NCBI GenBank assembly: GCA_963777355.1
Contig: CAVZQK010000080.1
Span: forward strand, 434,001 to 498,000
Direction of reading: 5' to 3'
Origin: DATJHM01 sp963777355
GTDB taxonomy: Bacteria > Chloroflexota > Ktedonobacteria > Ktedonobacterales > Ktedonobacteraceae
DNA: 64,000 nt
Shown here: in pieces, positions 51,255 through 60,020 of the stretch
Layout: each line of letters begins with the position of its first letter
How positions within the stretch are numbered: position 1 is the first letter of the stretch
Program-made: the position numbers and the translations under genes
Notes under the pieces: generated by a model
Seen by the model: the letters and a program-made list of their open reading frames with translations, nothing else
The model's database searches: none
Told to the model about the DNA's origin: nothing

Positions 51255-53060
51255 ATGCAACAGCGTCCAGTAAATCAGCGTTTAGCGCTTTTGCGCTCTC
51301 AACGTACTCAACGTACCCAACCCGCTCTTCCAGGAGCTACAGCTTCCACGGCTGTTATTCCTCAACAGGGGGATGCTCTACCTGTACCACCTTCTAGAAG
51401 GAAGATGAGCTTACAGGTTTCTCGTGCTCTGCTTCAACTCATGCTCTTTGGCTTTCTGCTGGAATTACTCTATTTGACTCTCTATCCGTTGTTGGCACTT
51501 GTCTCGAAGGCCGATACTGTTTCCCCGTCCTTGCTTGTTCATCTCTTCCCTTGGAGAGTTCTGTACTCCTGGCCCTCTCTTTTTCCTTTTTTCCCTTCTT
51601 TACTTGCACATGTTCCTGGTTTCGATCCTGCGTTAGGAGAACTGCGTTATACCAATCTCTGGTTGCTCGCATTCACGCTTACTGTGTTTCTCGCATTGCT
51701 GGCCAGGCGCGTTGGTTCACGCATGCAACTTGTGCGCCTCTCCGCAAAAATGCGTCTCGTATTGCTTTGTTGTGTTCTCTTCTTTACGCTAGTTTTCTCG
51801 CTTACGATGGTCTTTGCGCCTTTAACAAAGAATGCGTTTACCTATGATCTCTTGCTTTATAGCCTCTATGGCCGAATGGTTGCTCTTTATCATGTGAATC
51901 CCTATGTCGTGATGCCAACTACTTTTGCGCAAGATTTCTTTCAACGTCTGGTCGAATCTCATCAGGTGACGCCTTACGGACCTGTCTGGACAGATATTAC
52001 AATGTTGGTAACGCTGTTTGCACAGAATAATCCAATGTATGAAGTTCTGGCATTTCGTCTTCTTGGTCTGTTTGCCCATTTACTCAGTTGTGTCTTACTC
52101 TGGGTTATTCTAGGACGTCTAAAGCCAGAGCAACAATTTGCTGGCGTCTTTTTTTATGCCTGGAATCCTCTGATGCTCTTGTTAGGTGTAGCGCAGATGC
52201 ATCTGGAGCTGGTGATAGTGGTTTATCTGCTGCTGGCAGTGCTTTTCTTCTTGCGCCGTTCTGCTCTGCTCGGTTGGGTTTTTGTCTTGCTAGCAGCGCT
52301 CAGTAGCCCTCTCTATTTTTTGCTTGTACCACTATTTTTTATGCTTCTCATAAAGTATGCACGTACATTGTCTGTTCGTCTCCGCCTCTTCTGGTGGTTT
52401 GGCGTCCTGGCTATCTCCATTATGGTCATGTTGCTTGCTTACTTACCATATTGGTCTGGTTGGGGGATTGCAGGTGTGATGCAGAATCTTTTCCAGGTTT
52501 TCTGGCTTGCGACTGCTCAGAATTTTTTAGATGCGGCGCTTTTACATCTGCCAGTACGTTTGCCATTTCCCCTTTTCTGGATAGTAACTCCTCATCATTG
52601 GACTGTCTTCTCTCTGATAATTATTGGTGGTTTTTTGCTCTTTAGTCTCTGGCTTGCTGATACCCTGGAGCTCGTCCTGTTTTTTGCTGCCTGGCTTTTG
52701 CTACTGGCGCTGTTGCTATTACCTGTCTATTGGCCGTGGTATATGCTGGCTCCTCTGGCCCTGGCTCTGGCTTCTGCCAATCGAAAGACGGGTGTTCTGG
52801 CGATGTTTTTGTTGCTTGGTGCGCTTGCGTGTTATTACTGCTGGCAATGGCAAGCTGTCTGGAGTGGTATGGCGCTGGTTTGCCTTTGTTTGCCTGTCGT
52901 TCTCTGGGGCTGGTCGCTCTTTTTCTCTTCTACCTGGGGAATGGTAAGGGCACAGGAGGAAACTGCTGCGCCTTCTGCAAATGCTCAACGCCGTCTCTCA
53001 CGTCCGCCCTGGCTTTCGCGTCCGCCCTGGCCTTCTCGACCAGGAGGCGGTTATCGTTGA
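51255..53060 (+). CDS. Multi-pass membrane protein, probable GT-C glycosyltransferase
   Basis: A 601-residue protein with about 12 or more membrane helices and a soluble, Gln/Arg-rich N-terminus of about 50 residues. The segment DLLLYSLYGRMVALYHVNPYV, a membrane-edge aspartate followed by Y..YGR....NPY, resembles polyprenol-phosphate-dependent mannosyltransferases of the GT-C fold. The C-terminus has Arg/Pro repeats (SRPPWLSRPPWPSRP). No substrate can be named. The ATG has GGAGAAG upstream. It stands alone between its own promoter and the rpmI promoter. Confidence 0.65.
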   Translation: MQQRPVNQRLALLRSQRTQRTQPALPGATASTAVIPQQGDALPVPPSRRKMSLQVSRALLQLMLFGFLLELLYLTLYPLLALVSKADTVSPSLLVHLFPWRVLYSWPSLFPFFPSLLAHVPGFDPALGELRYTNLWLLAFTLTVFLALLARRVGSRMQLVRLSAKMRLVLLCCVLFFTLVFSLTMVFAPLTKNAFTYDLLLYSLYGRMVALYHVNPYVVMPTTFAQDFFQRLVESHQVTPYGPVWTDITMLVTLFAQNNPMYEVLAFRLLGLFAHLLSCVLLWVILGRLKPEQQFAGVFFYAWNPLMLLLGVAQMHLELVIVVYLLLAVLFFLRRSALLGWVFVLLAALSSPLYFLLVPLFFMLLIKYARTLSVRLRLFWWFGVLAISIMVMLLAYLPYWSGWGIAGVMQNLFQVFWLATAQNFLDAALLHLPVRLPFPLFWIVTPHHWTVFSLIIIGGFLLFSLWLADTLELVLFFAAWLLLLALLLLPVYWPWYMLAPLALALASANRKTGVLAMFLLLGALACYYCWQWQAVWSGMALVCLCLPVVLWGWSLFFSSTWGMVRAQEETAAPSANAQRRLSRPPWLSRPPWPSRPGGGYR

Positions 53061-53077
53061 ATTGTTGAGTAGGACTC

Positions 53078-53106
53078 TTGCATAGAAGGTTCATGTATGC
53101 TATAAT
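53078..53106 (+). promoter_or_regulatory. Promoter of rpmI-rplT
   Basis: TTGCAT at 53078-53083, a 17-base spacer and TATAAT at 53101-53106, with TGC at 53098-53100 as extended -10. Start near 53113. The first transcribed bases contain the palindrome CCCGCATGCGGG (53111-53122). Confidence 0.65.
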
Positions 53107-53320
53107 GCGTCCCGCATGCGGGGTTTCGCTCTTGAAAAAGGCTTCTCTGCGCCTTTGATTGGGCTATTGTGAGATTGATGGGTTCAATCGCCGCTCTACT
53201 AATATTGCCTCTCTCCCCTACGAGCTTGCTCTTTTAATCCGGGTAGATAGAAATGCAGTATATGTGCCTGAGTTTCAGGGAAAACGACTTTTGCCCCGCC
53301 GAAAAAGAAAGAAAGAGAAA
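53107..53320 (+). other. Leader of rpmI-rplT
   Basis: About 208 nt between the predicted start site and rpmI. In most bacteria infC lies here; no IF-3 sequence is visible in any frame. L20 often regulates this operon through the leader, but I cannot identify an L20 site beyond the palindrome at 53111-53122. Confidence 0.45.
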
Positions 53321-53524
53321 ATGAAGCAGAAACTGAAAACACACAAAGCAATGGCCAAGCGGGTTCATGTTACCGCTGGTGGCAAGTTTATGCGCCGCAA
53401 GATTGCTATTAACCACTTGCGCCGTAATAAGTCTCCTCAAGCTGTTCGTTCTATGGATAAGCAGTTCCAACTCGCTACTGGCGACACACGCCGCTTGAAG
53501 CGTTTGTTGCCTTATGCCTTTTAA
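53321..53524 (+). CDS. rpmI: 50S ribosomal protein L35
   Basis: A 67-residue L35. MKQKLKTHKAMAKRVHVTAGGKFMRRK from the ATG at 53321 matches the family; the frame is open further upstream without homology. The ribosome-binding site is weak (AAAGAGAAA). rplT follows after 36 bases. Confidence 0.93.
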   Translation: MKQKLKTHKAMAKRVHVTAGGKFMRRKIAINHLRRNKSPQAVRSMDKQFQLATGDTRRLKRLLPYAF

Positions 53525-53560
53525 TTGCTTCGTATTAGATTGATGGAGGACTAATAGACT

Positions 53561-53920
53561 ATGCCAAGAGTGAAGCGTGGGGTACCAGCCCACAAAAAAC
53601 ATAAAAAGTTGTTACAGTTCGCGGAAGGCCATCGTGCTACACGCCGTAATCTTTTCCGTCCTGCCCATGAGTCGGTTATGCGCTCAATGGCCTATATGTA
53701 TCGGGACCGCCGTAACCGCAAACGCGATATGCGTCGCCTCTGGATCACGCGTATTAATGCTGCTGCCCGTATGTATGGTGTAAGCTATAGTACACTGATG
53801 CATGCTATTCATACTGCAAATATCGATGTGGATCGCAAGATCCTTGCTGAGATGGCTGTAAATGATCCGGTGGCATTTGGCGTACTAGTGAAGCAGGCTC
53901 TAGGTGCTATTGCGCAATAG
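53561..53920 (+). CDS. rplT: 50S ribosomal protein L20
   Basis: A 119-residue assembly protein. MPRVKRGVPAHKKHKKLLQFAEGHRATRRNLFRPAHE and the C-terminal DPVAFGVLVKQAL region are standard. ATG after GATGGAGGA. Followed by a strong terminator. Confidence 0.96.
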   Translation: MPRVKRGVPAHKKHKKLLQFAEGHRATRRNLFRPAHESVMRSMAYMYRDRRNRKRDMRRLWITRINAAARMYGVSYSTLMHAIHTANIDVDRKILAEMAVNDPVAFGVLVKQALGAIAQ

Positions 53921-53940
53921 TTGAGAAACATCTACTCTGC

Positions 53941-53987
53941 GGGGGAATGGGACGACGCTCTAGTCGCTCTGTTCCCCTATTTTTTTG
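53941..53987 (+). terminator. Terminator of rpmI-rplT
   Basis: GGGGAA near 53942 pairs with TTCCCC (53972-53977), with an inner CGAC/GTCG helix, followed by a T tract at 53980-53986. Confidence 0.88.
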
Positions 53988-53999
53988 GAAAGTTGATCT

Positions 54000-54839
54000 A
54001 TGACTTTGATTACTAGCCCATCTAATCCACGTATTACAAGACTTCAGCATTTGCATACAGCACGTGGTCGCAAAAAAAGTGGATTTTTTTTGCTAGAAGG
54101 ACTCCATCTGCTGCAAACTCTGCTGGATGCGGACCTGCGTCCTTCTGAAGTGTATTATGAGCCAACATTATTGCAACGTACTTATGAGGGACAGCTACTC
54201 CTCAATCGCCTGCTTAGTTTGTCTGATTTGAAGACAGATCAGTTGATTGAGGTGAGTGAGCGTGTAATTGCGGCAATAGGGGATGTGCAGTCTTCTCAAG
54301 GAGTGGTGAGCGTTTTGCCCCTGGAGATTTTTTCATCAGCGCATTTGCGAAAAAGCCGCCCTCCTGTATCTCGCCCTGCACTGCTTATTCTCGACGATAT
54401 TGCTGATCCTGGTAATATGGGGACGATTCTGCGTACTGCCCTTGCGACTGACGTTGATACAGTTTTGCTTACACCCGATTGTGTCGATTATTTCAGCCCT
54501 AAAGTTGTACGAGCAGCGGCTGGAGCTCATATGTTTTTACCGGTGGAGGTTTCAGTCTCCTGGCCGCAAATTGAGCAGTATGTTCAACAGCATTGCCGGG
54601 GACACGTCTTTCTGGCTGAAGCTGGAAGCAAGCATTTTTACTTTGAGCAGGATCTTACTATGCCTTTTGCTTTAATTATTGGGAATGAGGCTCACGGTCC
54701 TTCCGCATCTGCCAGAGGACTTTCCTCTCAGGCAATAACGATTCCTCTGGCTAATAACGTGGAATCGCTCAATGCGGCAATAGCTACAGGCGTTTTGCTT
54801 TACGAGGCTGTACGACAAAAGCAGAGCCGACAGAAATAA
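54000..54839 (+). CDS. TrmH/SpoU-family RNA 2'-O-methyltransferase
   Basis: A 279-residue SPOUT enzyme that transfers a methyl group from SAM to a ribose in tRNA or rRNA. The three motifs are DDIADPGNMGTILRTA, LIIGNEAHG and IPLANNVESLNAAIATGVLLYE, which form the trefoil knot and active site. An N-terminal substrate-binding part (SNPRITRLQHL and FLLEG) is present, as in RlmB/TsnR-like proteins. In many genomes such a gene sits next to rplT, as here. The target nucleotide is not known. Confidence 0.9.
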   Translation: MTLITSPSNPRITRLQHLHTARGRKKSGFFLLEGLHLLQTLLDADLRPSEVYYEPTLLQRTYEGQLLLNRLLSLSDLKTDQLIEVSERVIAAIGDVQSSQGVVSVLPLEIFSSAHLRKSRPPVSRPALLILDDIADPGNMGTILRTALATDVDTVLLTPDCVDYFSPKVVRAAAGAHMFLPVEVSVSWPQIEQYVQQHCRGHVFLAEAGSKHFYFEQDLTMPFALIIGNEAHGPSASARGLSSQAITIPLANNVESLNAAIATGVLLYEAVRQKQSRQK

Positions 54840-54869
54840 GTTCTGCCGGCTCTGCTTTTGTCCTTTTTT
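54814..54869. terminator. Long terminator between convergent genes
   Basis: GACAAAAGCAGAGCCG (54814-54829) pairs with CGGCTCTGCTTTTGTC (54847-54862), extended by CAGAA/TTCTG, with six T residues at 54864-54869. The left arm overlaps the end of the methyltransferase gene and the T tract ends 4 bases before the chemoreceptor stop. Confidence 0.9.
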
Positions 54870-54873
54870 CTGT

Positions 54874-57105
54874 TTAACTTCTCCAGAGTTGATTCTCTGG
54901 CGGTTGAGGTGTATTCCAATCCCAGGTTCCACTGTTATTGTTTGCGCCGTTTTGTTTGTTGGGCATTGTCGGTACTCCTGTGGTTGCCCCGTAGAGTCCA
55001 TAACCTTCATTTGTGTGGACTGCCACAAGTGAGTTGTTAGGGCTTGATGGGTTTTGCGTTGGTTGAATTGTTGCGCTTACAGTACGGAAGACACCACTGA
55101 CGGTAAGTGAGCTATCACGTTGTTCTTCCTCAGGACTGAAGCTGAAGCCCGATGCATTGGGCACGGAATAGCCCTGGCTCTCACGCAGTTTGAAGGCCTC
55201 TACAGAAGCACGTAGCTGCTCAACCAGGCGTGCCAGTCGCTCCATGTTCTGTGAAGCATCTCGTGTATTGATGCTTGCCTGTTGGGTCAGCCCTGCGATG
55301 GTGTTCATAATTTGCACAACCGCGCTTGAGGATTGTTGCTGTTGTGTGGCAACGAGATTGATGTTTTCGATTTCTCTTCCCTGGCGCTCAACGGCACTGA
55401 AAATTGATTCGAGGGCAGTACCAGCCTCTCGTGTTAGCTTTGAACCAACAGCCGTTTCTCTCTCTGTGTCTTGCATCGAGACAGCAACAGCTCCAATATC
55501 TTCGCGGATACTTCGTACGATGCGTGTGATGATGTTTGCCTGATCTTTAGAGCGTTCGGCCAGACGACGAATGTCGGCTGCAACAGCTCCAAAGCCTTTG
55601 CCGTTTTCTCCTGCCATCGCAGCCTGAATGGCAGCGTCGAGGGCTAGCCGATTTGTCTGGTGAGCAATACCTGAGATGGCATCAACAATTTCGTTAATCT
55701 CTCGTGACCGTTCACCGAGAGTTTGCACTTTATTAGCCGTTGCATGGACGTTCTCGTTAATGCGTCCAATGCCTTCAATGGCCTGCTGCAACGATTCACG
55801 TCCTCCCTGGGCATCTCTTCGTGCAACACGGGCTACCTCATAGAGTAATTGTGAGCGCTCTGCTACTTGTAGGCTGGAGCTTGCCATGTTCTGTACTTCG
55901 ACTTCTGCCGTTGAGATCTGACTGATCTGGTTTTCTTCGGTCTCTACAAGTTGGGTCATACGGTCTAGAATGGCAGATGTTGAGGTTTCTACTTCATTGG
56001 CGACCATTTTTACTCGTACAACCAGGCTACCAAGCTCTTCTACCATGTAGTTGAAGGAGTCGGCTAGCACGCCCAGAGCATCAGCGGTCACTTCTGCTTG
56101 GACGCTTAGATCACCTTCACCAACACCGCTAACTTCACTGACCAGTTTTTCTACCTGCCCTTGTAATGCATCGCGCTGTGATTGGGTCTCTTGTATCAAG
56201 TGCACGATGTTGTCGAGCATATTATTCATTGATGTAGCAACCATATAGATCTCATCACGTCCCGTAATCTGGGCTCGTGCTGCGGTCTCTCCTTTTGCGA
56301 TACGTTTGGTCAGCGTAGCCAGTTGGCGCAATGGACGTGTGATAGTGAGGTTAACGAAATAACCAATTGCGATAACAACCATGATAGTGCAGAAGAAGGC
56401 GATAATGGTGGTGATAAAAATAGGTGTGGTCTGTGAAGCGCCAACATTTGCAATCCTGTTTTCAGCATCTTCTGTATTTTTGATAACATTTCCCCACGCT
56501 GTCTGAAAAGAAGTGTAAGGGGAATTATTCGCATTATTGATGGCAGTAATATTAGTACTGACCACAGATGCGGGGGCATGATTTTGTATCTGGCTGAGGG
56601 CAGTATCGAAAATTTTTTGATATTGCGGCCAATATCCTGTATTAGGAGTTAATGTCTGATTGAGAGCATCTTTCTGGGCATCAATGACTTGTTGTGCGGC
56701 TCCATCATCATTTAGAATGCTCTGACTTACACTCTGCATGCGGCTGGCATCTGCAAGTTGATAGTTCTGAACGTAAGTTGTTAAGATGTCTGCTAGCATT
56801 TTTTCATTGTTTTGAATTTGTGTGACTGTAGCGGCCTTATCTTCAGGTTTCATTACCTGCGTTGATTGATACTGATGGCTATATAAATCATCTAATTGAT
56901 TATTGATTGTTTGCATAATAATGCTGGCATCACGTGCTTTTTGGGCGGCTTCAATGATGCTTTTTGTTGCTTCGCTTCTTGTATTTAGCCGATCTACGAA
57001 ACTCACGCCAAGTACAGCGATGACTATGCCGGGGATGACTGCCGCCAACATAAACGCATAGAAGAGACGGCGAAATATGGGAATGTTTGTTATGAATGTA
57101 AACAC
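54874..57105 (-). CDS. Methyl-accepting chemotaxis protein
   Basis: About 743 residues. Membrane helices at about 14-37 and 228-254 flank an extracytoplasmic region of about 190 residues. A HAMP domain follows TM2 (TRPLRQLATLTKRIAKGE), and a second HAMP-like segment (GVGEGDLSVQAEV) comes before the signalling domain. The hairpin tip reads GIAHQTNRLALDAAIQAAMAGENGKGFG, close to but not identical with the usual QTNLLALNAAIEAARAGE. The tail is Asn/Pro/Gln-rich. GTG at 57105 after GGAGGG is the likely start. No che genes are nearby. The ligand is unknown. Confidence 0.88.
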   Translation of the reverse strand: MFTFITNIPIFRRLFYAFMLAAVIPGIVIAVLGVSFVDRLNTRSEATKSIIEAAQKARDASIIMQTINNQLDDLYSHQYQSTQVMKPEDKAATVTQIQNNEKMLADILTTYVQNYQLADASRMQSVSQSILNDDGAAQQVIDAQKDALNQTLTPNTGYWPQYQKIFDTALSQIQNHAPASVVSTNITAINNANNSPYTSFQTAWGNVIKNTEDAENRIANVGASQTTPIFITTIIAFFCTIMVVIAIGYFVNLTITRPLRQLATLTKRIAKGETAARAQITGRDEIYMVATSMNNMLDNIVHLIQETQSQRDALQGQVEKLVSEVSGVGEGDLSVQAEVTADALGVLADSFNYMVEELGSLVVRVKMVANEVETSTSAILDRMTQLVETEENQISQISTAEVEVQNMASSSLQVAERSQLLYEVARVARRDAQGGRESLQQAIEGIGRINENVHATANKVQTLGERSREINEIVDAISGIAHQTNRLALDAAIQAAMAGENGKGFGAVAADIRRLAERSKDQANIITRIVRSIREDIGAVAVSMQDTERETAVGSKLTREAGTALESIFSAVERQGREIENINLVATQQQQSSSAVVQIMNTIAGLTQQASINTRDASQNMERLARLVEQLRASVEAFKLRESQGYSVPNASGFSFSPEEEQRDSSLTVSGVFRTVSATIQPTQNPSSPNNSLVAVHTNEGYGLYGATTGVPTMPNKQNGANNNSGTWDWNTPQPPENQLWRS

Positions 57106-57353
57106 AGCTGTCTCCGTCCCTCCTGGGAGGGTCAATGATCTTAACGCGCACAATGTTCAGATAAATAGAGTGTTCTTATTAATAATATTCTACATTGCGC
57201 AATCGTACCTTAGTGTACTCTACTTTTGTAAAGGATGGAACAAAAATAAGACCTATATAGCCCTATTTTCCTATAGTTTATATAAATTGGGTCTATTATG
57301 GATTAAACTACTTTTTTTCTCATTCTTTTTGTCTGAAGTTTACTAACGAAGCG

Positions 57354-57362
57354 TGCTATACT
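57354..57362 (+). promoter_or_regulatory. Extended -10 element upstream of accC
   Basis: TGCTATACT at 57354-57362, 43 bases before the start codon. No good -35 is seen at 17 bases, so it would depend on the extended -10. The 190 bases upstream are very AT-rich. Confidence 0.4.
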
Positions 57363-57405
57363 GTTTGCCAGAAAGTGTTGTAGGAAGCCAAAGGAGTCTT
57401 TTTTC

Positions 57406-58968
57406 ATGGGAGATTATCCAGTAGCACATTGGCCCTTTCAGAAGGTGCTGGTTGCCAATCGTGGCGAGATTGCCTTGCGTATCATTCGTGCTTGTCGCGA
57501 GCTTGGTTTACAGAGTGTAGCGGTCTATAGTGATGTAGATCGTCAGGCTTTACATGTACATATGGCCGATGAAGCGTATGCTATTGGACCTGCCCAGGCG
57601 GCGCAAAGCTATTTGTCTATTCCTGCTTTGCTGGAGGTGGCCCGGCGTTCGGGTGCTCAGGCTGTCCATCCTGGATATGGATTTTTGTCGGAGAATGCAG
57701 CTTTTGTAGATGCCTGTAAAGAGGCGGGATTGATCTTTGTTGGGCCATCAAGCGAGGCGCAACGGGCGGTTGGCGAGAAGACGTCGGCTCGCCGAATGGC
57801 TCAGGCGGCAGGAGTGCCAATTGTACCTGGTGCAATGAGTGATATCGCCGATATCACTCAAGCCTCTGAGATGGCAGAGCGGCTAGGCTATCCGTTGATG
57901 TTAAAAGCGGCTGCTGGTGGTGGTGGGAAGGGTATTCGCTTTGTCCATACTGCCGCAGAGTTGATTCCTGCCTTACAGACAGCTCGTAGCGAGGCTCTAA
58001 GTGCCTTTGGGGATGGTAGGGTCTATCTGGAGAAGGCCATTGCTCCTGCACGCCATATCGAGGTTCAATTTATTGCGGACACTCATGGCCATGTCGTTCA
58101 TTTAGGCGAGCGTGAATGTAGTATTCAGCGGCGTCACCAGAAATTATTTGAAGAATCTCCCTCTCCGATTGTGGATGACGAGCTACGTGAAAGTTTGACG
58201 CAGGCAACAGTAAATCTGGTTCGCTCAATTGGATATGTGAATGCTGGAACTGCCGAGTTTCTCTTAGGATCGAACAAGCATTTTTATTTTCTTGAGGTGA
58301 ATGCTCGTATTCAGGTTGAGCATCCGGTGACAGAATGGTGTACTGGTATTGATCTTGTGCAGGAGCAGTTTCGTGTTGCTGCTGGTTTTCCCCTTTCTTT
58401 TACACAGGAGCAGGTGATGCTGCGCGGCTCAGCGATTGAATGTCGTATTTCGGCTGAGGACCCTGAAAATAAATTTCTTCCGGCAACTGGTACTGTCCAG
58501 GTGCTACGAGAGCCATCTGGGCCGGGTGTGCGTGTTGAGAGCTCTCTCTATCCAGGTTTGCAAGTGCCGTTGTATTATGATCCTTTATTAGCAAAGCTCA
58601 TTGTGTGGGGAAGTAATCGTACGCAGGCTTTAGATCGACTTCGTCGTGCCCTCGCTGAATACCAGATCGTTGGTGTGCGTACAACGCTGCCTTTTGCACG
58701 TTGGTTGGTAGAGCAGCCGCGCTTTATTGCAGGAGATATCTCCACAGATTTTGTTGCAGAAGAGTGGTCTCCAGAGGTTTCTCTTAGCGAGGCGCAGGCT
58801 GCTGGACAAGATCGTATCCCTGAACAGGTGGTCGCTATGATCGGCACTCTGTTGTTCCACGAATTGGAAGTGGATGAGCGTTTACGCCGCCAACCTCTTG
58901 CGGTAGGGGAAGAGGAGGTGAGCCGCTGGCGCACCGCTTCACGTCAGGAACTGGCACGCCGCTTATAA
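57406..58968 (+). CDS. accC: Biotin carboxylase (acyl-CoA carboxylase subunit)
   Basis: A 520-residue ATP-grasp enzyme that carboxylates the biotin of a carrier protein. VLVANRGEIALRIIRACRE, the HPGYGFLSEN motif, the Gly-rich loop GGGGKG (171-176) and EVNARIQVEHPVTE (about 297-310) are present. It is longer than E. coli AccC (about 449) by a C-terminal region of about 65 residues that does not carry a biotin-attachment motif (no MKM). No carrier or carboxyltransferase gene is adjacent, so it could serve acetyl-, propionyl- or other acyl-CoA carboxylases. Confidence 0.9.
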   Translation: MGDYPVAHWPFQKVLVANRGEIALRIIRACRELGLQSVAVYSDVDRQALHVHMADEAYAIGPAQAAQSYLSIPALLEVARRSGAQAVHPGYGFLSENAAFVDACKEAGLIFVGPSSEAQRAVGEKTSARRMAQAAGVPIVPGAMSDIADITQASEMAERLGYPLMLKAAAGGGGKGIRFVHTAAELIPALQTARSEALSAFGDGRVYLEKAIAPARHIEVQFIADTHGHVVHLGERECSIQRRHQKLFEESPSPIVDDELRESLTQATVNLVRSIGYVNAGTAEFLLGSNKHFYFLEVNARIQVEHPVTEWCTGIDLVQEQFRVAAGFPLSFTQEQVMLRGSAIECRISAEDPENKFLPATGTVQVLREPSGPGVRVESSLYPGLQVPLYYDPLLAKLIVWGSNRTQALDRLRRALAEYQIVGVRTTLPFARWLVEQPRFIAGDISTDFVAEEWSPEVSLSEAQAAGQDRIPEQVVAMIGTLLFHELEVDERLRRQPLAVGEEEVSRWRTASRQELARRL

Positions 58969-58997
58969 CCACTGCTTTTCAACAGAAAGAGTTGCTT

Positions 58998-59885
58998 TTA
59001 CTCTTCTTCAGGAGGTGGCAAGGTAAAATCCGGAGGAAGAATCCCTTTGCGCTTTTGAGCCTCAGCCTTTAAGCGTTCGACTGCCGAATAAGGAACCCAG
59101 CGTCCACCGAGCGGTGTCGGATGGATTCCTGGACCATGATAGTCGGTGCCACCAGTGGCAATCAAATGGTACTGATCTGCCAGTGCTTGCAGGATCTGTT
59201 CTTGTTCTTGTGTATAGGGTCCATAGTAGGTTTCCAGTCCGACTAGTCCTGCCTGGCAGAGTTCGGGCAGCCAGCGTTGTAGCTCATCAAGGCCTGGTAT
59301 AGTGATAGGATGTGCAACGACAGGTAAGCCGTTGGTACTAACAATCAACTGGACTGCATGGAGTGGTGAGAGCTTATAGCGAGGCACATAAGCCGGGCAG
59401 GCCTTGCCTATGTACTTGTCGAATGCTTCTCCTATGCTTTGCACATAGCCTGCTTCCATAAGTGCTCTGGCAACGTGCGGGCGTCCTACAGCCCCCTGAG
59501 CAATGGTACGTACGCGTTCCCAGGTGATCGCTATCCCTTCTTCATTAAGAAGTTCTACCATACGTTGCCCGCGTCGTTCGCGTGCATTGCGTAAGGTTTG
59601 TAGGATCTTCTGAAATGCTGGTTGTTTATAGTCTAAAAAATAGCCGAGGACGTGTACTTCACCGCCACTGACATCGGTATTGATTTCGATTCCTGGAATA
59701 AAATCAATACCCAATGTGCTGGCGGCCTGTGACGCTTCTTCTATACCATCGGTTGTGTCATGGTCGGTTAAGGCAAGTACCTGTAATCCGGCTTTACTTG
59801 CACGTTCAACGAGGTCTCCAGGTGTGTAGAGACCATCGGAAGCGGTTGAGTGTGTATGAAGATCCACTCTATTTAAATTATCCAT
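58998..59885 (-). CDS. PHP-domain phosphoesterase (RNase AM/TrpH-like)
   Basis: A 295-residue PHP-family metal-dependent phosphoesterase. Metal ligands are in DLHTHSTASDG (H10, H12, D17), TDHDT (D41, H42, D43), PGIEI, GRPHVAR, VAHP and GTDYHG. Characterised relatives remove phosphate from 3',5'-nucleoside bisphosphates or degrade RNA 5' ends. Its neighbour RNase Y on the same strand makes an RNA-turnover role attractive, but that is inference. Confidence 0.85.
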   Translation of the reverse strand: MDNLNRVDLHTHSTASDGLYTPGDLVERASKAGLQVLALTDHDTTDGIEEASQAASTLGIDFIPGIEINTDVSGGEVHVLGYFLDYKQPAFQKILQTLRNARERRGQRMVELLNEEGIAITWERVRTIAQGAVGRPHVARALMEAGYVQSIGEAFDKYIGKACPAYVPRYKLSPLHAVQLIVSTNGLPVVAHPITIPGLDELQRWLPELCQAGLVGLETYYGPYTQEQEQILQALADQYHLIATGGTDYHGPGIHPTPLGGRWVPYSAVERLKAEAQKRKGILPPDFTLPPPEEE

Positions 59886-59903
59886 AATAATGGCGATGCA
59901 GTA

Positions 59904-59924
59904 CCCTCATTCTCTAGATGAGGG
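59904..59924. promoter_or_regulatory. Palindrome upstream of the PHP gene
   Basis: CCCTCAT (59904-59910) and ATGAGGG (59918-59924) form a perfect inverted repeat around 7 bases, 19 bases before the PHP start codon on the minus strand. It may be an operator or a leader hairpin. Confidence 0.35.
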
Positions 59925-59960
59925 AAGCACAGCCTCCTTTCTGGAATGGTTATTGATAGA

Positions 59961-60001
59961 ACAAACTGGTAGAGGTCTCGCTAAGACTTCTACCAGTTTG
60001 T
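59961..60001 (-). terminator. Terminator of rny
   Basis: ACAAACTGGTAGA (59961-59973) pairs perfectly with TCTACCAGTTTGT (59989-60001), with an inner GTC/GAC. It begins 20 bases after the rny stop. The T tract on the minus strand is short (TTTGTTCT). Confidence 0.6.
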
Positions 60002-60020
60002 CACATTTTGCTAAACAAAA

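Noticed and set aside
50789..51397. 202-codon open frame upstream of the GT-C-like gene
   Set aside because: No ribosome-binding site, overlaps the predicted promoter and the start of the real gene, and has an improbable Cys/Ser-rich composition.
53170..53200. GGTTCAATC, resembling a tRNA T-loop
   Set aside because: No acceptor stem, anticodon arm or D-loop could be found around it.
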